Below are positions 50,830-59,230 of a DNA stretch of 64,000 nucleotides, piece by piece (the first letter of the stretch is position 1; each line of letters begins with the position of its first letter). A program made the translations under genes and the position numbers. Below the pieces are notes generated by a model. That model did no database searches. It was given only the letters and a program-made list of their open reading frames with translations, and was not told the origin of the DNA. Origin of the DNA: Novosphingobium sp. SCN 66-18 (lineage in GTDB: Bacteria > Pseudomonadota > Alphaproteobacteria > Sphingomonadales > Sphingomonadaceae); the NCBI GenBank assembly GCA_001725355.1, contig MEGD01000005.1, positions 116,037-180,036 on the forward strand, read 5' to 3'.

Positions 50830-51075
50830 ATGACTGCCGTAAATTATATGTGGATCGCGATATTCGTAGTAGGCTGGCTTTGCGTGTCAGGCCTTATGAT
50901 CCAAACTGCTTGGTCGGGCAGATTTTGGTTTCGTCGGAAAAGCGCGGTTGAAAGTAACTGGCCTCCGCTGCGGTCAAAAAATCCAGTGCGCTTCTGGGCT
51001 ACGTGGGCTACGTTGGCGTGGCCCTTTTTGATATTGCCATTGCTGGCCCTAGTTGGCTTTGCAACATCTCGGTGA
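50830..51075 (+). CDS. small two-span membrane protein
   Basis: An 81-residue protein with two hydrophobic helices (MWIAIFVVGWLCVSGLMIQ and LAWPFLILPLLALVGFAT) separated by a polar loop rich in Trp/Arg. The DNA is noticeably less GC-rich than its neighbours and no ribosome site is seen, so it may be a recent acquisition or a false gene. Confidence 0.45.
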   Translation: MTAVNYMWIAIFVVGWLCVSGLMIQTAWSGRFWFRRKSAVESNWPPLRSKNPVRFWATWATLAWPFLILPLLALVGFATSR

Positions 51076-51205
51076 TAAAACTTAGTAACAGCTAATCCCA
51101 ACAAAAAGCGCCCCCAAAACGGCGGAAGCCGAAAGCGCATCGCGGCTTCCGGCTTCCTGGCCCCGGTGCGACCCTGGGCTCTTGACTTGATCCTGACACG
51201 CGCCG

Positions 51206-51754
51206 TCAGTCGAACCGCTTTTCCAGCAGGACCAGATGCGGATCGCCATCGACGGCGTGCGCGGTGTAGCCGCGTTCGCGTTCCAGTTCGATCGCCGCAT
51301 GGTTGGCGCGCTCCTCGATCGAGATCACGCGCTTGAGGCCGCGACGGCGCGCCTCCTGGCCGACATGGTCGAGGATCGTCCACGCCACACCGCGCCCGCG
51401 ATAGTCCTGGCGGATCGACACGGCCACTTCGCCGCAATCCATCTGCGCATCGCACGCGAGCAGTGCCGAGGCGACGAGTTCGCCGCTCGCCTTGTCGAAG
51501 CCAAGAAAGCTCTCGGTCTTCCAGTGATCGACATGGGTCAGCAGTTCGAGCTTTTCATGCCCGACGTGCTTCTGTGCGGACAGGAAGCGGAAGCGGCGGT
51601 CCTCGTCGCTCACCTTGTCGAAGAATTCTTCCAGCGCGGGTTCGTCCTCGGCAAAGGCGGGCCGGATCGACAGCACCACGCCATCGCGCGTGGTCATTTC
51701 GGTCGTTTCCGCAAGTCCGGGCAATGTCGTGCCAGTCAGCGTTGGACCAGTCAT
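51206..51754 (-). CDS. GNAT family N-acetyltransferase
   Basis: A 182-residue protein. LSIRPAFAEDEPALEEFFD opens the GNAT fold and the acetyl-CoA site is in VSIRQDYRGRGVAWTILDH. The pattern resembles the acetyltransferase domain of protein lysine acetylases of the Pat type. An AAGGAGATCC site precedes the ATG. Target unknown. It is divergent from rpsA across 462 bp. Confidence 0.87.
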   Translation of the reverse strand: MTGPTLTGTTLPGLAETTEMTTRDGVVLSIRPAFAEDEPALEEFFDKVSDEDRRFRFLSAQKHVGHEKLELLTHVDHWKTESFLGFDKASGELVASALLACDAQMDCGEVAVSIRQDYRGRGVAWTILDHVGQEARRRGLKRVISIEERANHAAIELERERGYTAHAVDGDPHLVLLEKRFD

Positions 51755-52216
51755 CAGGGGATCTCCTTGGGATCATTCCATGCCAATGGCGGCCTGTTAG
51801 CACCGGCAACACGTCAGGCTTTGATCTGGGACAACCCCAAGACCTTTTCCGGTCAAATTGCCAGCCCATCCCGATTGCCATTATCGCGGCGGCAATTGCA
51901 CCGATAAAAACATAAGACTTTAGTCTATGACCACGATTACATGGAGCGCGCCGATGCTCTACTCGCGCGGGTAGGGCTCGCCGCAGGCACATCCGCCCGC
52001 CGGCCATGCCTCCGGCGATCCCGTTATGCTTGCTTTTCCACAGCGATTGGTCTAGGCGCGCGACCGTTCCAATGGTTCGCAAGCGCTTTTGGAATGTTCC
52101 CCGCGGCATCCGGTCCGGGGGACGGTTCGGCCCTTAGCCCCGGATATGCTCCGGTGTGAAAGACCGGCGGACTCAACCGCCTGGCCGGAAAAACCGTAAG
52201 ATTAGGACGTAACTGA
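51755..52216. other. GNAT-rpsA intergenic region with structured rpsA leader
   Basis: No gene is seen here. The last 80 bp before rpsA can form consecutive hairpins: CCGGT/ACCGG (52151-52167) and GGCGG/CCGCC (52166-52181). S1 protein autoregulates through a structured leader in other proteobacteria, so a similar mechanism is possible. A 12-bp palindrome AGACTTTAGTCT lies at 51915-51926. cmk, often upstream of rpsA, is absent. Confidence 0.45.
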
Positions 52217-53917
52217 ATGGCCTCTACGGCAACTCCCACGCGCGACGATTTCGCCGCGCTGCTCGATGAATCGCTCGGCGCTGCCGGCAATGGCGGCTTT
52301 GAAGGCCGCGTCGTCAAGGGCACCGTCACCGCGATCGAAAACGACAAGGCCGTGATCGACGTCGGCCTCAAGAGCGAAGGCCGCGTCGCGCTGCGCGAAT
52401 TCGCCGCCCCCGGCCAGGCCCATGGCCTGAAGGTCGGTGACGAAGTCGAAGTCTATGTCGACCGCGTCGAAAACGCCGACGGCGAAGCCATGCTGTCGCG
52501 CGACCGCGCCCGCCGCGAAGCCGCGTGGGACAAGCTCGAATCCGAATTCGGCGAAGGCAAGCGCGTTGAAGGCGTGATCTTCGGCCGCGTGAAGGGCGGC
52601 TTCACCGTCGATCTCGACGGCGCCGTGGCCTTCCTGCCCGGCAGCCAGGTCGATATCCGCCCCGTGCGCGACGTCACCCCGCTGATGGACGTACCGCAGC
52701 CGTTCCAGATCCTCAAGATGGACCGCCGCCGCGGCAACATCGTGGTCTCGCGCCGCGCCGTTCTGGAAGAAACCCGCGCCGAACAGCGTTCGGGCCTGAT
52801 CCAGAACCTGAAGGAAGGCCAGATCATCGACGGCGTGGTCAAGAACATCACCGATTACGGTGCGTTCGTGGACCTCGGCGGCATCGACGGCCTGCTCCAT
52901 GTCACCGATATGAGCTACAAGCGCGTCAACCACCCCAGCGAAGTGATCGCCATCGGCGATACCGTGCGCGTCCAGATCATCCGCATCAACCAGGATACGC
53001 AGCGCATCAGCCTGGGCATGAAGCAGCTTGAAAGCGATCCGTGGGATGGCGTTGCCGCCAAGTACCCGGTCGGCGCGAAGCTGCGCGGCACGGTCACCAA
53101 CATCACCGAATACGGCGCGTTCGTGGAACTGGAAGCGGGCATCGAAGGCCTGGTCCACGTTTCGGAAATGTCGTGGACCAAGAAGAACGTTCATCCCGGC
53201 AAGATCGTTTCGACGAGCCAGGAAGTCGACGTCATGGTGCTGGAAGTCGACAGCGACAAGCGCCGCATCAGCCTGGGTCTCAAGCAGGCCCAGCAGAACC
53301 CGTGGGAAGCCTTTGCCGAAAAGCACCCGGTCGGTTCGACCGTGGAAGGCGAAGTCAAGAACGCGACCGAGTTCGGTCTGTTCATCGGCCTCGATGGCGA
53401 CGTGGACGGCATGGTTCACATGTCGGACATCGCCTGGGGCATCTCGGGCGAAGACGCGCTGGCGCTGCACCGCAAGGGCGAGCAGGTTTCGGCCGTGGTT
53501 CTCGACGTCGATGTCGAGAAGGAACGCATCAGCCTCGGCATGAAGCAGCTTGAAAAGGGCGCTCCGGCCACCGGCGGCGCAACCGGTTCGCTGCGCCGTG
53601 GCGAAGTCGTCACCGTCACCGTTCTGGAAGTCCGCGATGGCGGCCTCGAAGTGCAGGCTGGCGAAGACGGCTCGACCGGCTTCATCAAGCGTTCGGACCT
53701 CGGCCGCGACCGCGACGAACAGCGTCCGGATCGTTTCCAGGTCGGCCAGAAGCTCGATGCCATGGTCACCGGCTTCGATCGTTCGAAGAAGCCGAACTTC
53801 TCGGTCAAGGCCCGCCAGCTGGCCGAAGAGAAGGAAGCGGTCGAACAGTACGGTTCGTCGGATTCGGGGGCGTCGCTGGGCGACATCCTCGGCGAAGCGC
53901 TGAAGAACCGCAGCTAA
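52217..53917 (+). CDS. rpsA: 30S ribosomal protein S1
   Basis: A 566-residue protein built of six S1 (OB-fold) repeats. Examples are GRVVKGTVTAIENDKAVID, GQIIDGVVKNITDYGAFVD, GAKLRGTVTNITEYGAFVE and GSTVEGEVKNATEFGLFIG. It binds mRNA on the small subunit and helps initiation. Codon use is strongly biased, as expected for a highly expressed gene. The start follows an unusual AGGACGTAACTGA context. Confidence 0.98.
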   Translation: MASTATPTRDDFAALLDESLGAAGNGGFEGRVVKGTVTAIENDKAVIDVGLKSEGRVALREFAAPGQAHGLKVGDEVEVYVDRVENADGEAMLSRDRARREAAWDKLESEFGEGKRVEGVIFGRVKGGFTVDLDGAVAFLPGSQVDIRPVRDVTPLMDVPQPFQILKMDRRRGNIVVSRRAVLEETRAEQRSGLIQNLKEGQIIDGVVKNITDYGAFVDLGGIDGLLHVTDMSYKRVNHPSEVIAIGDTVRVQIIRINQDTQRISLGMKQLESDPWDGVAAKYPVGAKLRGTVTNITEYGAFVELEAGIEGLVHVSEMSWTKKNVHPGKIVSTSQEVDVMVLEVDSDKRRISLGLKQAQQNPWEAFAEKHPVGSTVEGEVKNATEFGLFIGLDGDVDGMVHMSDIAWGISGEDALALHRKGEQVSAVVLDVDVEKERISLGMKQLEKGAPATGGATGSLRRGEVVTVTVLEVRDGGLEVQAGEDGSTGFIKRSDLGRDRDEQRPDRFQVGQKLDAMVTGFDRSKKPNFSVKARQLAEEKEAVEQYGSSDSGASLGDILGEALKNRS

Positions 53918-53933
53918 GGCAAGTTCTCTTCTT

Positions 53934-54006
53934 CCGTCATTCCCGCGAAAGCGGGAACCCAGCCGGCAGCGCTGGAGCTGGGTCCCCGCTTTCGCGGGGA
54001 TGACGG
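53934..54006. repeat. REP-like palindromic repeat
   Basis: Two 30-bp arms (53934-53963 and 53977-54006) form an inverted repeat, reading CCGTCATTCCCGCGAAAGCG inward on one side and its near-complement on the other, with a 13-bp spacer. Each arm also contains a smaller palindrome (CCCGCGAAAGCGGG). A partial third copy is at 54048-54065. It is of the dispersed intergenic type common in alphaproteobacteria, and probably also folds as a terminator for rpsA. Confidence 0.85.
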
Positions 54007-54086
54007 GAAGTTGGGTCAGGCAGGAAGCGCCAAATCCGTTGCGCTTCATCGTTCTCGCGAAAGCTGGGTGCTGGTAAATTCCGCAC

Positions 54087-54410
54087 ATGCAGCGCGCGCT
54101 TTTGCCGACCGTGTATCTTCTCGCATCCCGGCGCAATGGCACGCTCTATGTCGGCGTGACCTCGGACGTGGTCCGGCGCATCCACCAGCATCGCGAAGGC
54201 GCGATGCCCGGCTTTACCCGCGAACATGGCGTGAAGATGCTCGTCTGGCTGGAACGCCACGATAGCATGGAGCAGGCCATCCTGCGGGAAAAGCGCATCA
54301 AGAAATGGAACCGGGCGTGGAAACTGGCTCTGATCGAGCAAACCAATTCCGGTTGGCGTGACCTGGCCGAAGATTTCGGTTTTCCGCCGCTCGCGCTCGA
54401 CAGCCGCTGA
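54087..54410 (+). CDS. GIY-YIG nuclease family protein
   Basis: A 107-residue protein. The GIY-YIG motif appears as TVYLLASRRNGTLYVGVTS, followed by the Arg of DVVRRIHQHREG and the catalytic Glu region around MEQAILREKRIKKWNR. Small stand-alone members are common in bacteria and their role is unclear. It lies 80 bp downstream of a REP-like palindrome, and a strong terminator follows. Confidence 0.9.
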   Translation: MQRALLPTVYLLASRRNGTLYVGVTSDVVRRIHQHREGAMPGFTREHGVKMLVWLERHDSMEQAILREKRIKKWNRAWKLALIEQTNSGWRDLAEDFGFPPLALDSR

Positions 54411-54418
54411 ATCCTGAA

Positions 54419-54447
54419 CCCGTCCGGATCGATCCGGGCGGGCTTTT
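54419..54447 (+). terminator. terminator after the GIY-YIG gene
   Basis: CCCGTCCGGATC pairs with GATCCGGGCGGG (one wobble and slight offset), followed by CTTTTGCTTTG. Located between the GIY-YIG stop and gloB. Confidence 0.75.
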
Positions 54448-54506
54448 GCTTTGTACGGCGGCAGCGGCTAGGGTTCCCGGCGCCCCGCGACCGCGAGTGA
54501 GAGACC

Positions 54507-55271
54507 ATGGCCCTTCAGATTCACCAGTTCCCCTGCCTGTCGGACAATTACGGCTATCTGCTGCACGATCCCGACAGCGGAGAGACGGTGTGCATCGATA
54601 CGCCGGAGGCCGATGTCTATCTGCGCGAGGCGGTCGCGCGGGGCTGGACGATCACCCAGATCTGGAACACCCACTGGCATCCCGACCACGCCGGCGGAAA
54701 CGAGGCGATCAAGGCCGCGACCGGCTGCACGATCACCGCGCCGGCGGGCGATGCGGCGAAGATCGCCGGCGTCGATCGCGCCGTGGGCCAGGGCGATACG
54801 GTGCGCCTCGGCGCGTGGGACGCTTCGGTCATCGACGTGGGCGGCCACACCGTGGGCCATGTGGCCTATTACGTGCCCGGCGCGCAGACCGCCTTTGTCG
54901 GCGATTCCCTGTTCGCGCTGGGCTGCGGGCGGATGTTCGAGGGGACGGCGCCGCAATTCTGGGACAGCCTCTCGCGCCTGAAGGCGCTGCCGCCCGAAAC
55001 CGCGATCTGCTGCGCGCACGAATATACCGCCTCCAACGCCCGCTTCGCGCTCCATGCGGATCCGGACAACGCCGCTCTGCGGGACTACGCGGCCGAGATC
55101 GAACGCCTGCGCGCCGATGGCTTGCCCACGGTGCCCGCGCGGCTCGATCGCGAATTGGCGACCAACCCTTTCCTGCGCGCGGACGATCCCGCGGTGCAGG
55201 CCCGCTGGGGCGGCGGAGATGCGGTGACGACGTTCGCGGCGCTACGGACCGCGAAGGACACGTTCCGCTGA
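54507..55271 (+). CDS. gloB: hydroxyacylglutathione hydrolase (glyoxalase II)
   Basis: A 254-residue metallo-beta-lactamase-fold enzyme that hydrolyses S-lactoylglutathione. Metal ligands are in NTHWHPDHAGGN, the His of GGHTVGHVAYY, the Asp of FVGDSLFALGCGRMFEGT and the His of ICCAHEYTASNARFA. The C-terminal segment with NPFLRADDPAV is the glyoxalase II end. Length normal. Confidence 0.95.
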   Translation: MALQIHQFPCLSDNYGYLLHDPDSGETVCIDTPEADVYLREAVARGWTITQIWNTHWHPDHAGGNEAIKAATGCTITAPAGDAAKIAGVDRAVGQGDTVRLGAWDASVIDVGGHTVGHVAYYVPGAQTAFVGDSLFALGCGRMFEGTAPQFWDSLSRLKALPPETAICCAHEYTASNARFALHADPDNAALRDYAAEIERLRADGLPTVPARLDRELATNPFLRADDPAVQARWGGGDAVTTFAALRTAKDTFR

Positions 55272-55299
55272 CGGACAGCATACAGGGGGCATACAGACG

Positions 55300-56331
55300 A
55301 TGACCGGAACCGCGAAGCGTCCGCCGCGCATCACGTCGTTTGACGTCGCCGAAGCGGCGGGGGTCAGCCAGTCCACGGTCAGCCGCGCGCTGGCGGGCGA
55401 TCCCTCGATCAGCGAACCGACGCGACTGCGCGTGGCCGAAGCCGCCCGCAAGCTGAATTACCAGGTGGACGAGAACGCCGCCCGCCTGCGCCGGGGTCGC
55501 ACGGGCACGCTCGCCATCGTGCTGATCTGCCGGCCGGGGCAGGACCGGAAGGACATCAATCCATTCTACTATTCGCTGCTGGGCAGCGCCTGCGCGGCCG
55601 CCTCGGCGCGCGGCTATGAAGTGCTGGTCTCCTTCCAGGACGGGCCGGACAATTTCTGGGGCCACTATCAGGAACGGCGCAAGGCCGATGGCCTGATCGT
55701 GATCGGCACGACCTCCAACGCCGCCGCGTGGGACTATTTCGGCAAGCTGCCGGAAGGAACGCACTGGGTCTGCTGGGGCGCCCCGCGCGATGATTTCGCG
55801 TGGGTGCGCAGCGACAACCATTCCGGCGCCACGCTGGCGACGCGCCACATGCTGGTGCGCGATTATACCCGTATCGTCTGCATCGGCTCGCTCACCTCGC
55901 CGCAGCGGCAGTTCATCGAACGCTACGAAGGCTATGCGGAGGCAATGGACAATGCCGGGCTGGAACCGCGCCTCGAACATATCGAAAGCGGCCTCCCGCG
56001 CGAGGAGCAGGGCCGCCGCGCCGCCGCCCGGCTGGTCGAATCCGGGGGCGCGTTCGACGGCATCTTCGCGGTGTGCGACGAGATGGCGCTGGGCGCGTTA
56101 AAGGAACTGACCGCGCGCGGCGTGCGCGTGCCCGAAGACGTGGGCGTGGTGGGATTCGACGGCATTCGTGCCGGAGCCTGGTCCTCACCCCCGCTCACCA
56201 CGATCGAACCCGATTTCCAGACCGCCGGCACGCTGCTGGTCGATCGCCTGCTGGCGATGATCAATGGCGAGGAAGGCTCGGCCCGGCGCGTGCCGGTGCG
56301 GCTGGTGGTGCGCGGCTCGACCCGCGCCTGA
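55300..56331 (+). CDS. LacI-family transcriptional regulator
   Basis: A 343-residue regulator. The helix-turn-helix ITSFDVAEAAGVSQSTVSR then ALAGDPSISEPTR and the hinge VDENAARLRRGRTGTLAIV are typical. The effector domain is of the periplasmic-binding type (GIFAVCDEMALGALKELTA; VGVVGFDGIRAGAWSSPPL). No sugar or catabolic operon is next to it, so the regulon is unknown. It ends at a terminator shared with the convergent ATP synthase genes. Confidence 0.93.
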   Translation: MTGTAKRPPRITSFDVAEAAGVSQSTVSRALAGDPSISEPTRLRVAEAARKLNYQVDENAARLRRGRTGTLAIVLICRPGQDRKDINPFYYSLLGSACAAASARGYEVLVSFQDGPDNFWGHYQERRKADGLIVIGTTSNAAAWDYFGKLPEGTHWVCWGAPRDDFAWVRSDNHSGATLATRHMLVRDYTRIVCIGSLTSPQRQFIERYEGYAEAMDNAGLEPRLEHIESGLPREEQGRRAAARLVESGGAFDGIFAVCDEMALGALKELTARGVRVPEDVGVVGFDGIRAGAWSSPPLTTIEPDFQTAGTLLVDRLLAMINGEEGSARRVPVRLVVRGSTRA

Positions 56332-56352
56332 CGCCGCATTTCCCCGGAATCG

Positions 56353-56390
56353 AAAAGGCCCCTCCCGCAAGCGACGGAAGGGGCCTTTTT
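56353..56390. terminator. bidirectional terminator
   Basis: AAAAGGCCCCT (56353-56363) pairs with AGGGGCCTTTT (56379-56389) around a 15-nt loop that can itself pair. T-runs occur on both strands. It separates the convergent lacI-like and atpF genes. Confidence 0.88.
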
Positions 56391-56419
56391 CAAGCACAGC
56401 CCATGGAGGGCGGCAGATG

Positions 56420-56986
56420 TCAGTGCGTGGCGAGGCCCGCAATCGCGCTGTTCACCAATGCCTTGTCGGCGTCCGCGCCATGATGGCCGGCGATGAGCTG
56501 ACCGGCAGCGGCAGCGGCGGCAGCAGCAGCCTTGGCGCGCAGGTCCTCCACCGCGGCGCGTTCGGCGGCGGCGATCTTGTCGGCAGCCATCTTTTCGCGC
56601 CGGGCGATGACATCGCGCGTATCGGCTTCAGCCTTGGAGACGATCGCCGCGGCTTCATGACGGGCATGCTCCAGCATGGAGGCCGCGTCCTTTTCGGCAT
56701 TGGCGATCTTGGCCGAATATTGGGCGCGTAACGCTTCGGCTTCGGCGCGCAGCGCCTTGGCTTCGTCGAGCTGCTTGCGGATGGCGACGATCTGCTTGTC
56801 GAGACCGCCGACGATCAGGCCCGGCACCTTCTTCCACACGAGGACGAGAAGGAACACGAACATGGCCAGCGCCACGAACCAGCCCGCGCCCAGTCCGGCG
56901 ACGGTGGGTTCTTCGCCATGCGCCTCGCCGTGCGGCTGTTCGACGCCGGCGGTCAGTTCACCGTGCGCGGCTTCTGCATTAGCCAT
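56420..56986 (-). CDS. atpF: F0F1 ATP synthase subunit b
   Basis: A 188-residue peripheral stalk protein. One membrane helix (WFVALAMFVFLLVLVWKKV) is preceded by a longer than usual His/Glu-rich N-terminal tail (EQPHGEAHGEEP), and followed by a long charged coiled coil (IRKQLDEAKALRAEAEALR onward). Its start overlaps the end of the b' gene by 8 bp. The two stalk genes form a heterodimer in alphaproteobacteria. Confidence 0.92.
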   Translation of the reverse strand: MANAEAAHGELTAGVEQPHGEAHGEEPTVAGLGAGWFVALAMFVFLLVLVWKKVPGLIVGGLDKQIVAIRKQLDEAKALRAEAEALRAQYSAKIANAEKDAASMLEHARHEAAAIVSKAEADTRDVIARREKMAADKIAAAERAAVEDLRAKAAAAAAAAAGQLIAGHHGADADKALVNSAIAGLATH

Positions 56987-57473
56987 TGGCCAGCACTCCC
57001 TTCACCGCGCCCTGCGCCTGTTCGGCCGAAACCGAAAGGCCGGCAATGCGGCTGACGATGTCCTGCGCGGCCTCGGCGGCAACGCCTTCGATCTCGGTCA
57101 GCGCGGCGTCGCGCGCGGCGGCGATGCGGGCTTCGGCGGCCGAAACCGTCTGCTCGATCTTGCCGGAAGCGACATCGAGACTGGCCTGCGTCGCGCTGGC
57201 GGCGTCGGCCTTGGCCGAAGCGATCAGCGCCTGCGCTTCGGCGCGCCGCTTGTTTTCCTGCACGCGCCATGCCTCTTCCTCGGCGTCGGCGGCAGCCCTT
57301 GCGGCCTCGGCGGCGGAAAGGTCATCGGCGATCTGCTTGTCGCGCTGATCGACGGTCGCCATGACCTTGGGCACCATGCCGCGGCCGATGACGAAGAAGA
57401 TCAGGCCGAAAAACACCAGCAACCAGAAGACCTGGCTGGCATAGGTGGTGGCAAGCTGTGCGATTTGAGGCAT
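56979..57473 (-). CDS. F0F1 ATP synthase subunit b'
   Basis: A 164-residue second stalk protein with an N-terminal membrane helix (QVFWLLVFFGLIFFVIGRG) and a coiled coil (RDKQIADDLSAAEAARAAA onward). The presence of b' next to b is typical of alphaproteobacteria. It lies between atpE and atpF. Confidence 0.92.
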   Translation of the reverse strand: MPQIAQLATTYASQVFWLLVFFGLIFFVIGRGMVPKVMATVDQRDKQIADDLSAAEAARAAADAEEEAWRVQENKRRAEAQALIASAKADAASATQASLDVASGKIEQTVSAAEARIAAARDAALTEIEGVAAEAAQDIVSRIAGLSVSAEQAQGAVKGVLANG

Positions 57474-57555
57474 CGGTCGGTCCGCGCATCATACGACCGG
57501 GGCGAACCCCGGCCGTTCCATCAACATTCGTTCGTTATGACTGACTTCGCCGCGA

Positions 57556-57783
57556 TCAGGCGACGAAGATCAGGATCATGGCAACGACGAACGAAAGCAG
57601 GCCGAGAAGTTCCGCGGCGGCGAAGCCGATGAACAGGCGGCCCTGCTGGCCGTCGGCAGCACCGGGGTTGCGCAGCGCACCTTCGAGGAACTTGGCGAAG
57701 ACGTTGCCCACGCCCAGCGATGCAAGGCCAGCACCGATGGCGGCAAGACCAGCGCCGAGAAGCTTCGCGCTCTGTGCGTCCAT
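57556..57783 (-). CDS. atpE: F0F1 ATP synthase subunit c
   Basis: A 75-residue hairpin of two membrane helices (LLGAGLAAIGAGLASLGVG and FIGFAAAELLGLLSFVVAM). The essential proton-carrying acidic residue is the Glu of AAAELLG. The polar loop has the expected RNP. The start at 57783 has a GAGGGAG site; the reading frame extends 31 codons further upstream but would include the intercistronic hairpin. Confidence 0.97.
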   Translation of the reverse strand: MDAQSAKLLGAGLAAIGAGLASLGVGNVFAKFLEGALRNPGAADGQQGRLFIGFAAAELLGLLSFVVAMILIFVA

Positions 57784-57846
57784 GATAAAAACTCCCTCTT
57801 TCAGATCCGTAGTGGAAAAGTTGCGTCTAAAATATTCGGCAAAACA

Positions 57847-57864
57847 ACCGGGCAAAGGCCCGGT
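57847..57864 (-). promoter_or_regulatory. intercistronic hairpin between atpB and atpE
   Basis: ACCGGGC pairs with GCCCGGT around a 4-nt loop, followed on the minus strand by a T-rich stretch (TGTTTTG). It could partly terminate, mark a processing site, or protect the atpE message that must be translated in excess. Confidence 0.55.
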
Positions 57865-57879
57865 ATGAAATTTCAAAAC

Positions 57880-58662
57880 TCAGTGCAGGTTTTCCGCGTC
57901 GTTCAGATAAACGCAGGTCAGCAGCGCGAACACATAGGCCTGGATGCCCGCGACCAGCAGCTCCAGCGCGCAGATGCCGATCATCAGCAGGAAGCTGGGC
58001 AGCGCGGCAATACCGAAGGTCAGCGCACCGGCGTTGGTGCCCGAAATGACGAAGCCCGACAGCACTTCGAGCAGCACGTGCCCGGCCATCATCGCGACGA
58101 AAAGACGCAAGCCGAGCGAGAACGGACGCACCATGAACGAGATCAGCTCGATCGGGAAAATGATCGGGATCATCAGGACCGGGGTACCGTGCGGCACGAA
58201 CAGCGAGAAAAAGTGCAGGCCGTGCTTGGCGAAGCCCACGATCAGCACGATCGAGAAGCTGAGGATCGCCAGAACGCCCGTCACCGTGAAGTGGCTGGTA
58301 GCGGTGAACGGGTGCAGGCCGACCAGCGCCAGCGGCAGCAGCCCCAGCAGGTTGGCGAACAGGATGAAGGTGAACAGCGAGAAGACGTAGGGCAGATACT
58401 TGCGACCGGCGGGGCCGATGTTGGACTTCAGCAGGTTGTCCACGAAGCCGGTCAGCCCTTCCACCGCCATCTGCCAGCGGCCCGGAACCAGCTGGCGCTT
58501 GGCGCCGCCACCGACGAACACCAGCAGCACGATGGCCGTGATCGCCATCCACAGCGCCGAATTGGTGAAAGCGATGTTGTAACCCGCGATGCTCCAGTGA
58601 TCGGTGCCGAAAAGCGGCTCGATAGTGAACTGGTGAACCGGATCGACCTTGCCTTCGGCCAC
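57880..58662 (-). CDS. atpB: F0F1 ATP synthase subunit a
   Basis: A 260-residue polytopic membrane protein forming the proton half-channels. The essential Arg is in FSLGLRLFVAMMAGHVLLE. Other helices include WMAITAIVLLVFVGGGAKR and VFSLFTFILFANLLGLLPL. Length normal for the group. The stop lies 15 bp before the atpB-atpE hairpin. Confidence 0.97.
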   Translation of the reverse strand: MAEGKVDPVHQFTIEPLFGTDHWSIAGYNIAFTNSALWMAITAIVLLVFVGGGAKRQLVPGRWQMAVEGLTGFVDNLLKSNIGPAGRKYLPYVFSLFTFILFANLLGLLPLALVGLHPFTATSHFTVTGVLAILSFSIVLIVGFAKHGLHFFSLFVPHGTPVLMIPIIFPIELISFMVRPFSLGLRLFVAMMAGHVLLEVLSGFVISGTNAGALTFGIAALPSFLLMIGICALELLVAGIQAYVFALLTCVYLNDAENLH

Positions 58663-58705
58663 GCGCTTAACCCCGTCTCATCGCATATAACAACAGCGCC
58701 CCTTG

Positions 58706-59023
58706 TCAGGGACGCCGGCTCGAAATCCTGATGATATTGCGGAAGGCGACACCCACGCCCACGAACAACATCACCAACAGGCCCCAGGGCGACGTTCCCG
58801 CAAACTGGTCGATGACCCACCCCAGAAACGCGCCCCCCGCAAGCCCGCCGATGAGTTCGGCCAGCACCCGGTTTCCTTCGCGATAACTCGCGTTGGATTC
58901 TTCGGGTGCCGGCTTCGCGATACGCTCGTCCTCCCGCTTGCGAGCAGCTTTCAGCCGCTGTTCAAGCGTATCGATCCGCGCATCCTCGCCGACAGGCTCC
59001 ATCCCGGTTTGCTCGTCGCTCAT
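58706..59023 (-). CDS. atpI: AtpI/AtpZ-like ATP synthase assembly protein
   Basis: A 105-residue protein with a charged N-terminus (coiled coil LEQRLKAARKREDERI) and two membrane helices (ELIGGLAGGAFLGWVIDQF and WGLLVMLFVGVGVAFRNII). It heads the F0 operon, as AtpI does elsewhere; it assists c-ring assembly or Mg uptake. The start at 59023 has GGGAG 7 nt upstream. Confidence 0.9.
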   Translation of the reverse strand: MSDEQTGMEPVGEDARIDTLEQRLKAARKREDERIAKPAPEESNASYREGNRVLAELIGGLAGGAFLGWVIDQFAGTSPWGLLVMLFVGVGVAFRNIIRISSRRP

Positions 59024-59230
59024 GCCATTCTCCCAACTGGGCATTCCCAGCACGAAAGCGTGACGTGCGCAACGGCTCCCCGCCGAGGGCGCCGTCCCCT
59101 TAGGCGGGGGGCATACGTGAGTCAACCGCCCCGCAACCGCTCTGACCAAGGTCTATGCATACGGTTGCACGGGGCCGCTGCGCGGAGCGCTAACCCGAGC
59201 CGGCAAGCGACTTCCGTCAGCGGGTCGAAA

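Noticed and set aside
51915-51926. AGACTTTAGTCT palindrome as an operator
   Set aside because: A single short palindrome with no second copy and no clear promoter next to it; could be chance.
52202-54142. 646-codon open frame opposite rpsA
   Set aside because: It is the mirror of the strongly biased S1 codons; its sequence is low-complexity D/R/A/F-rich and its start lies in the REP-like palindrome.
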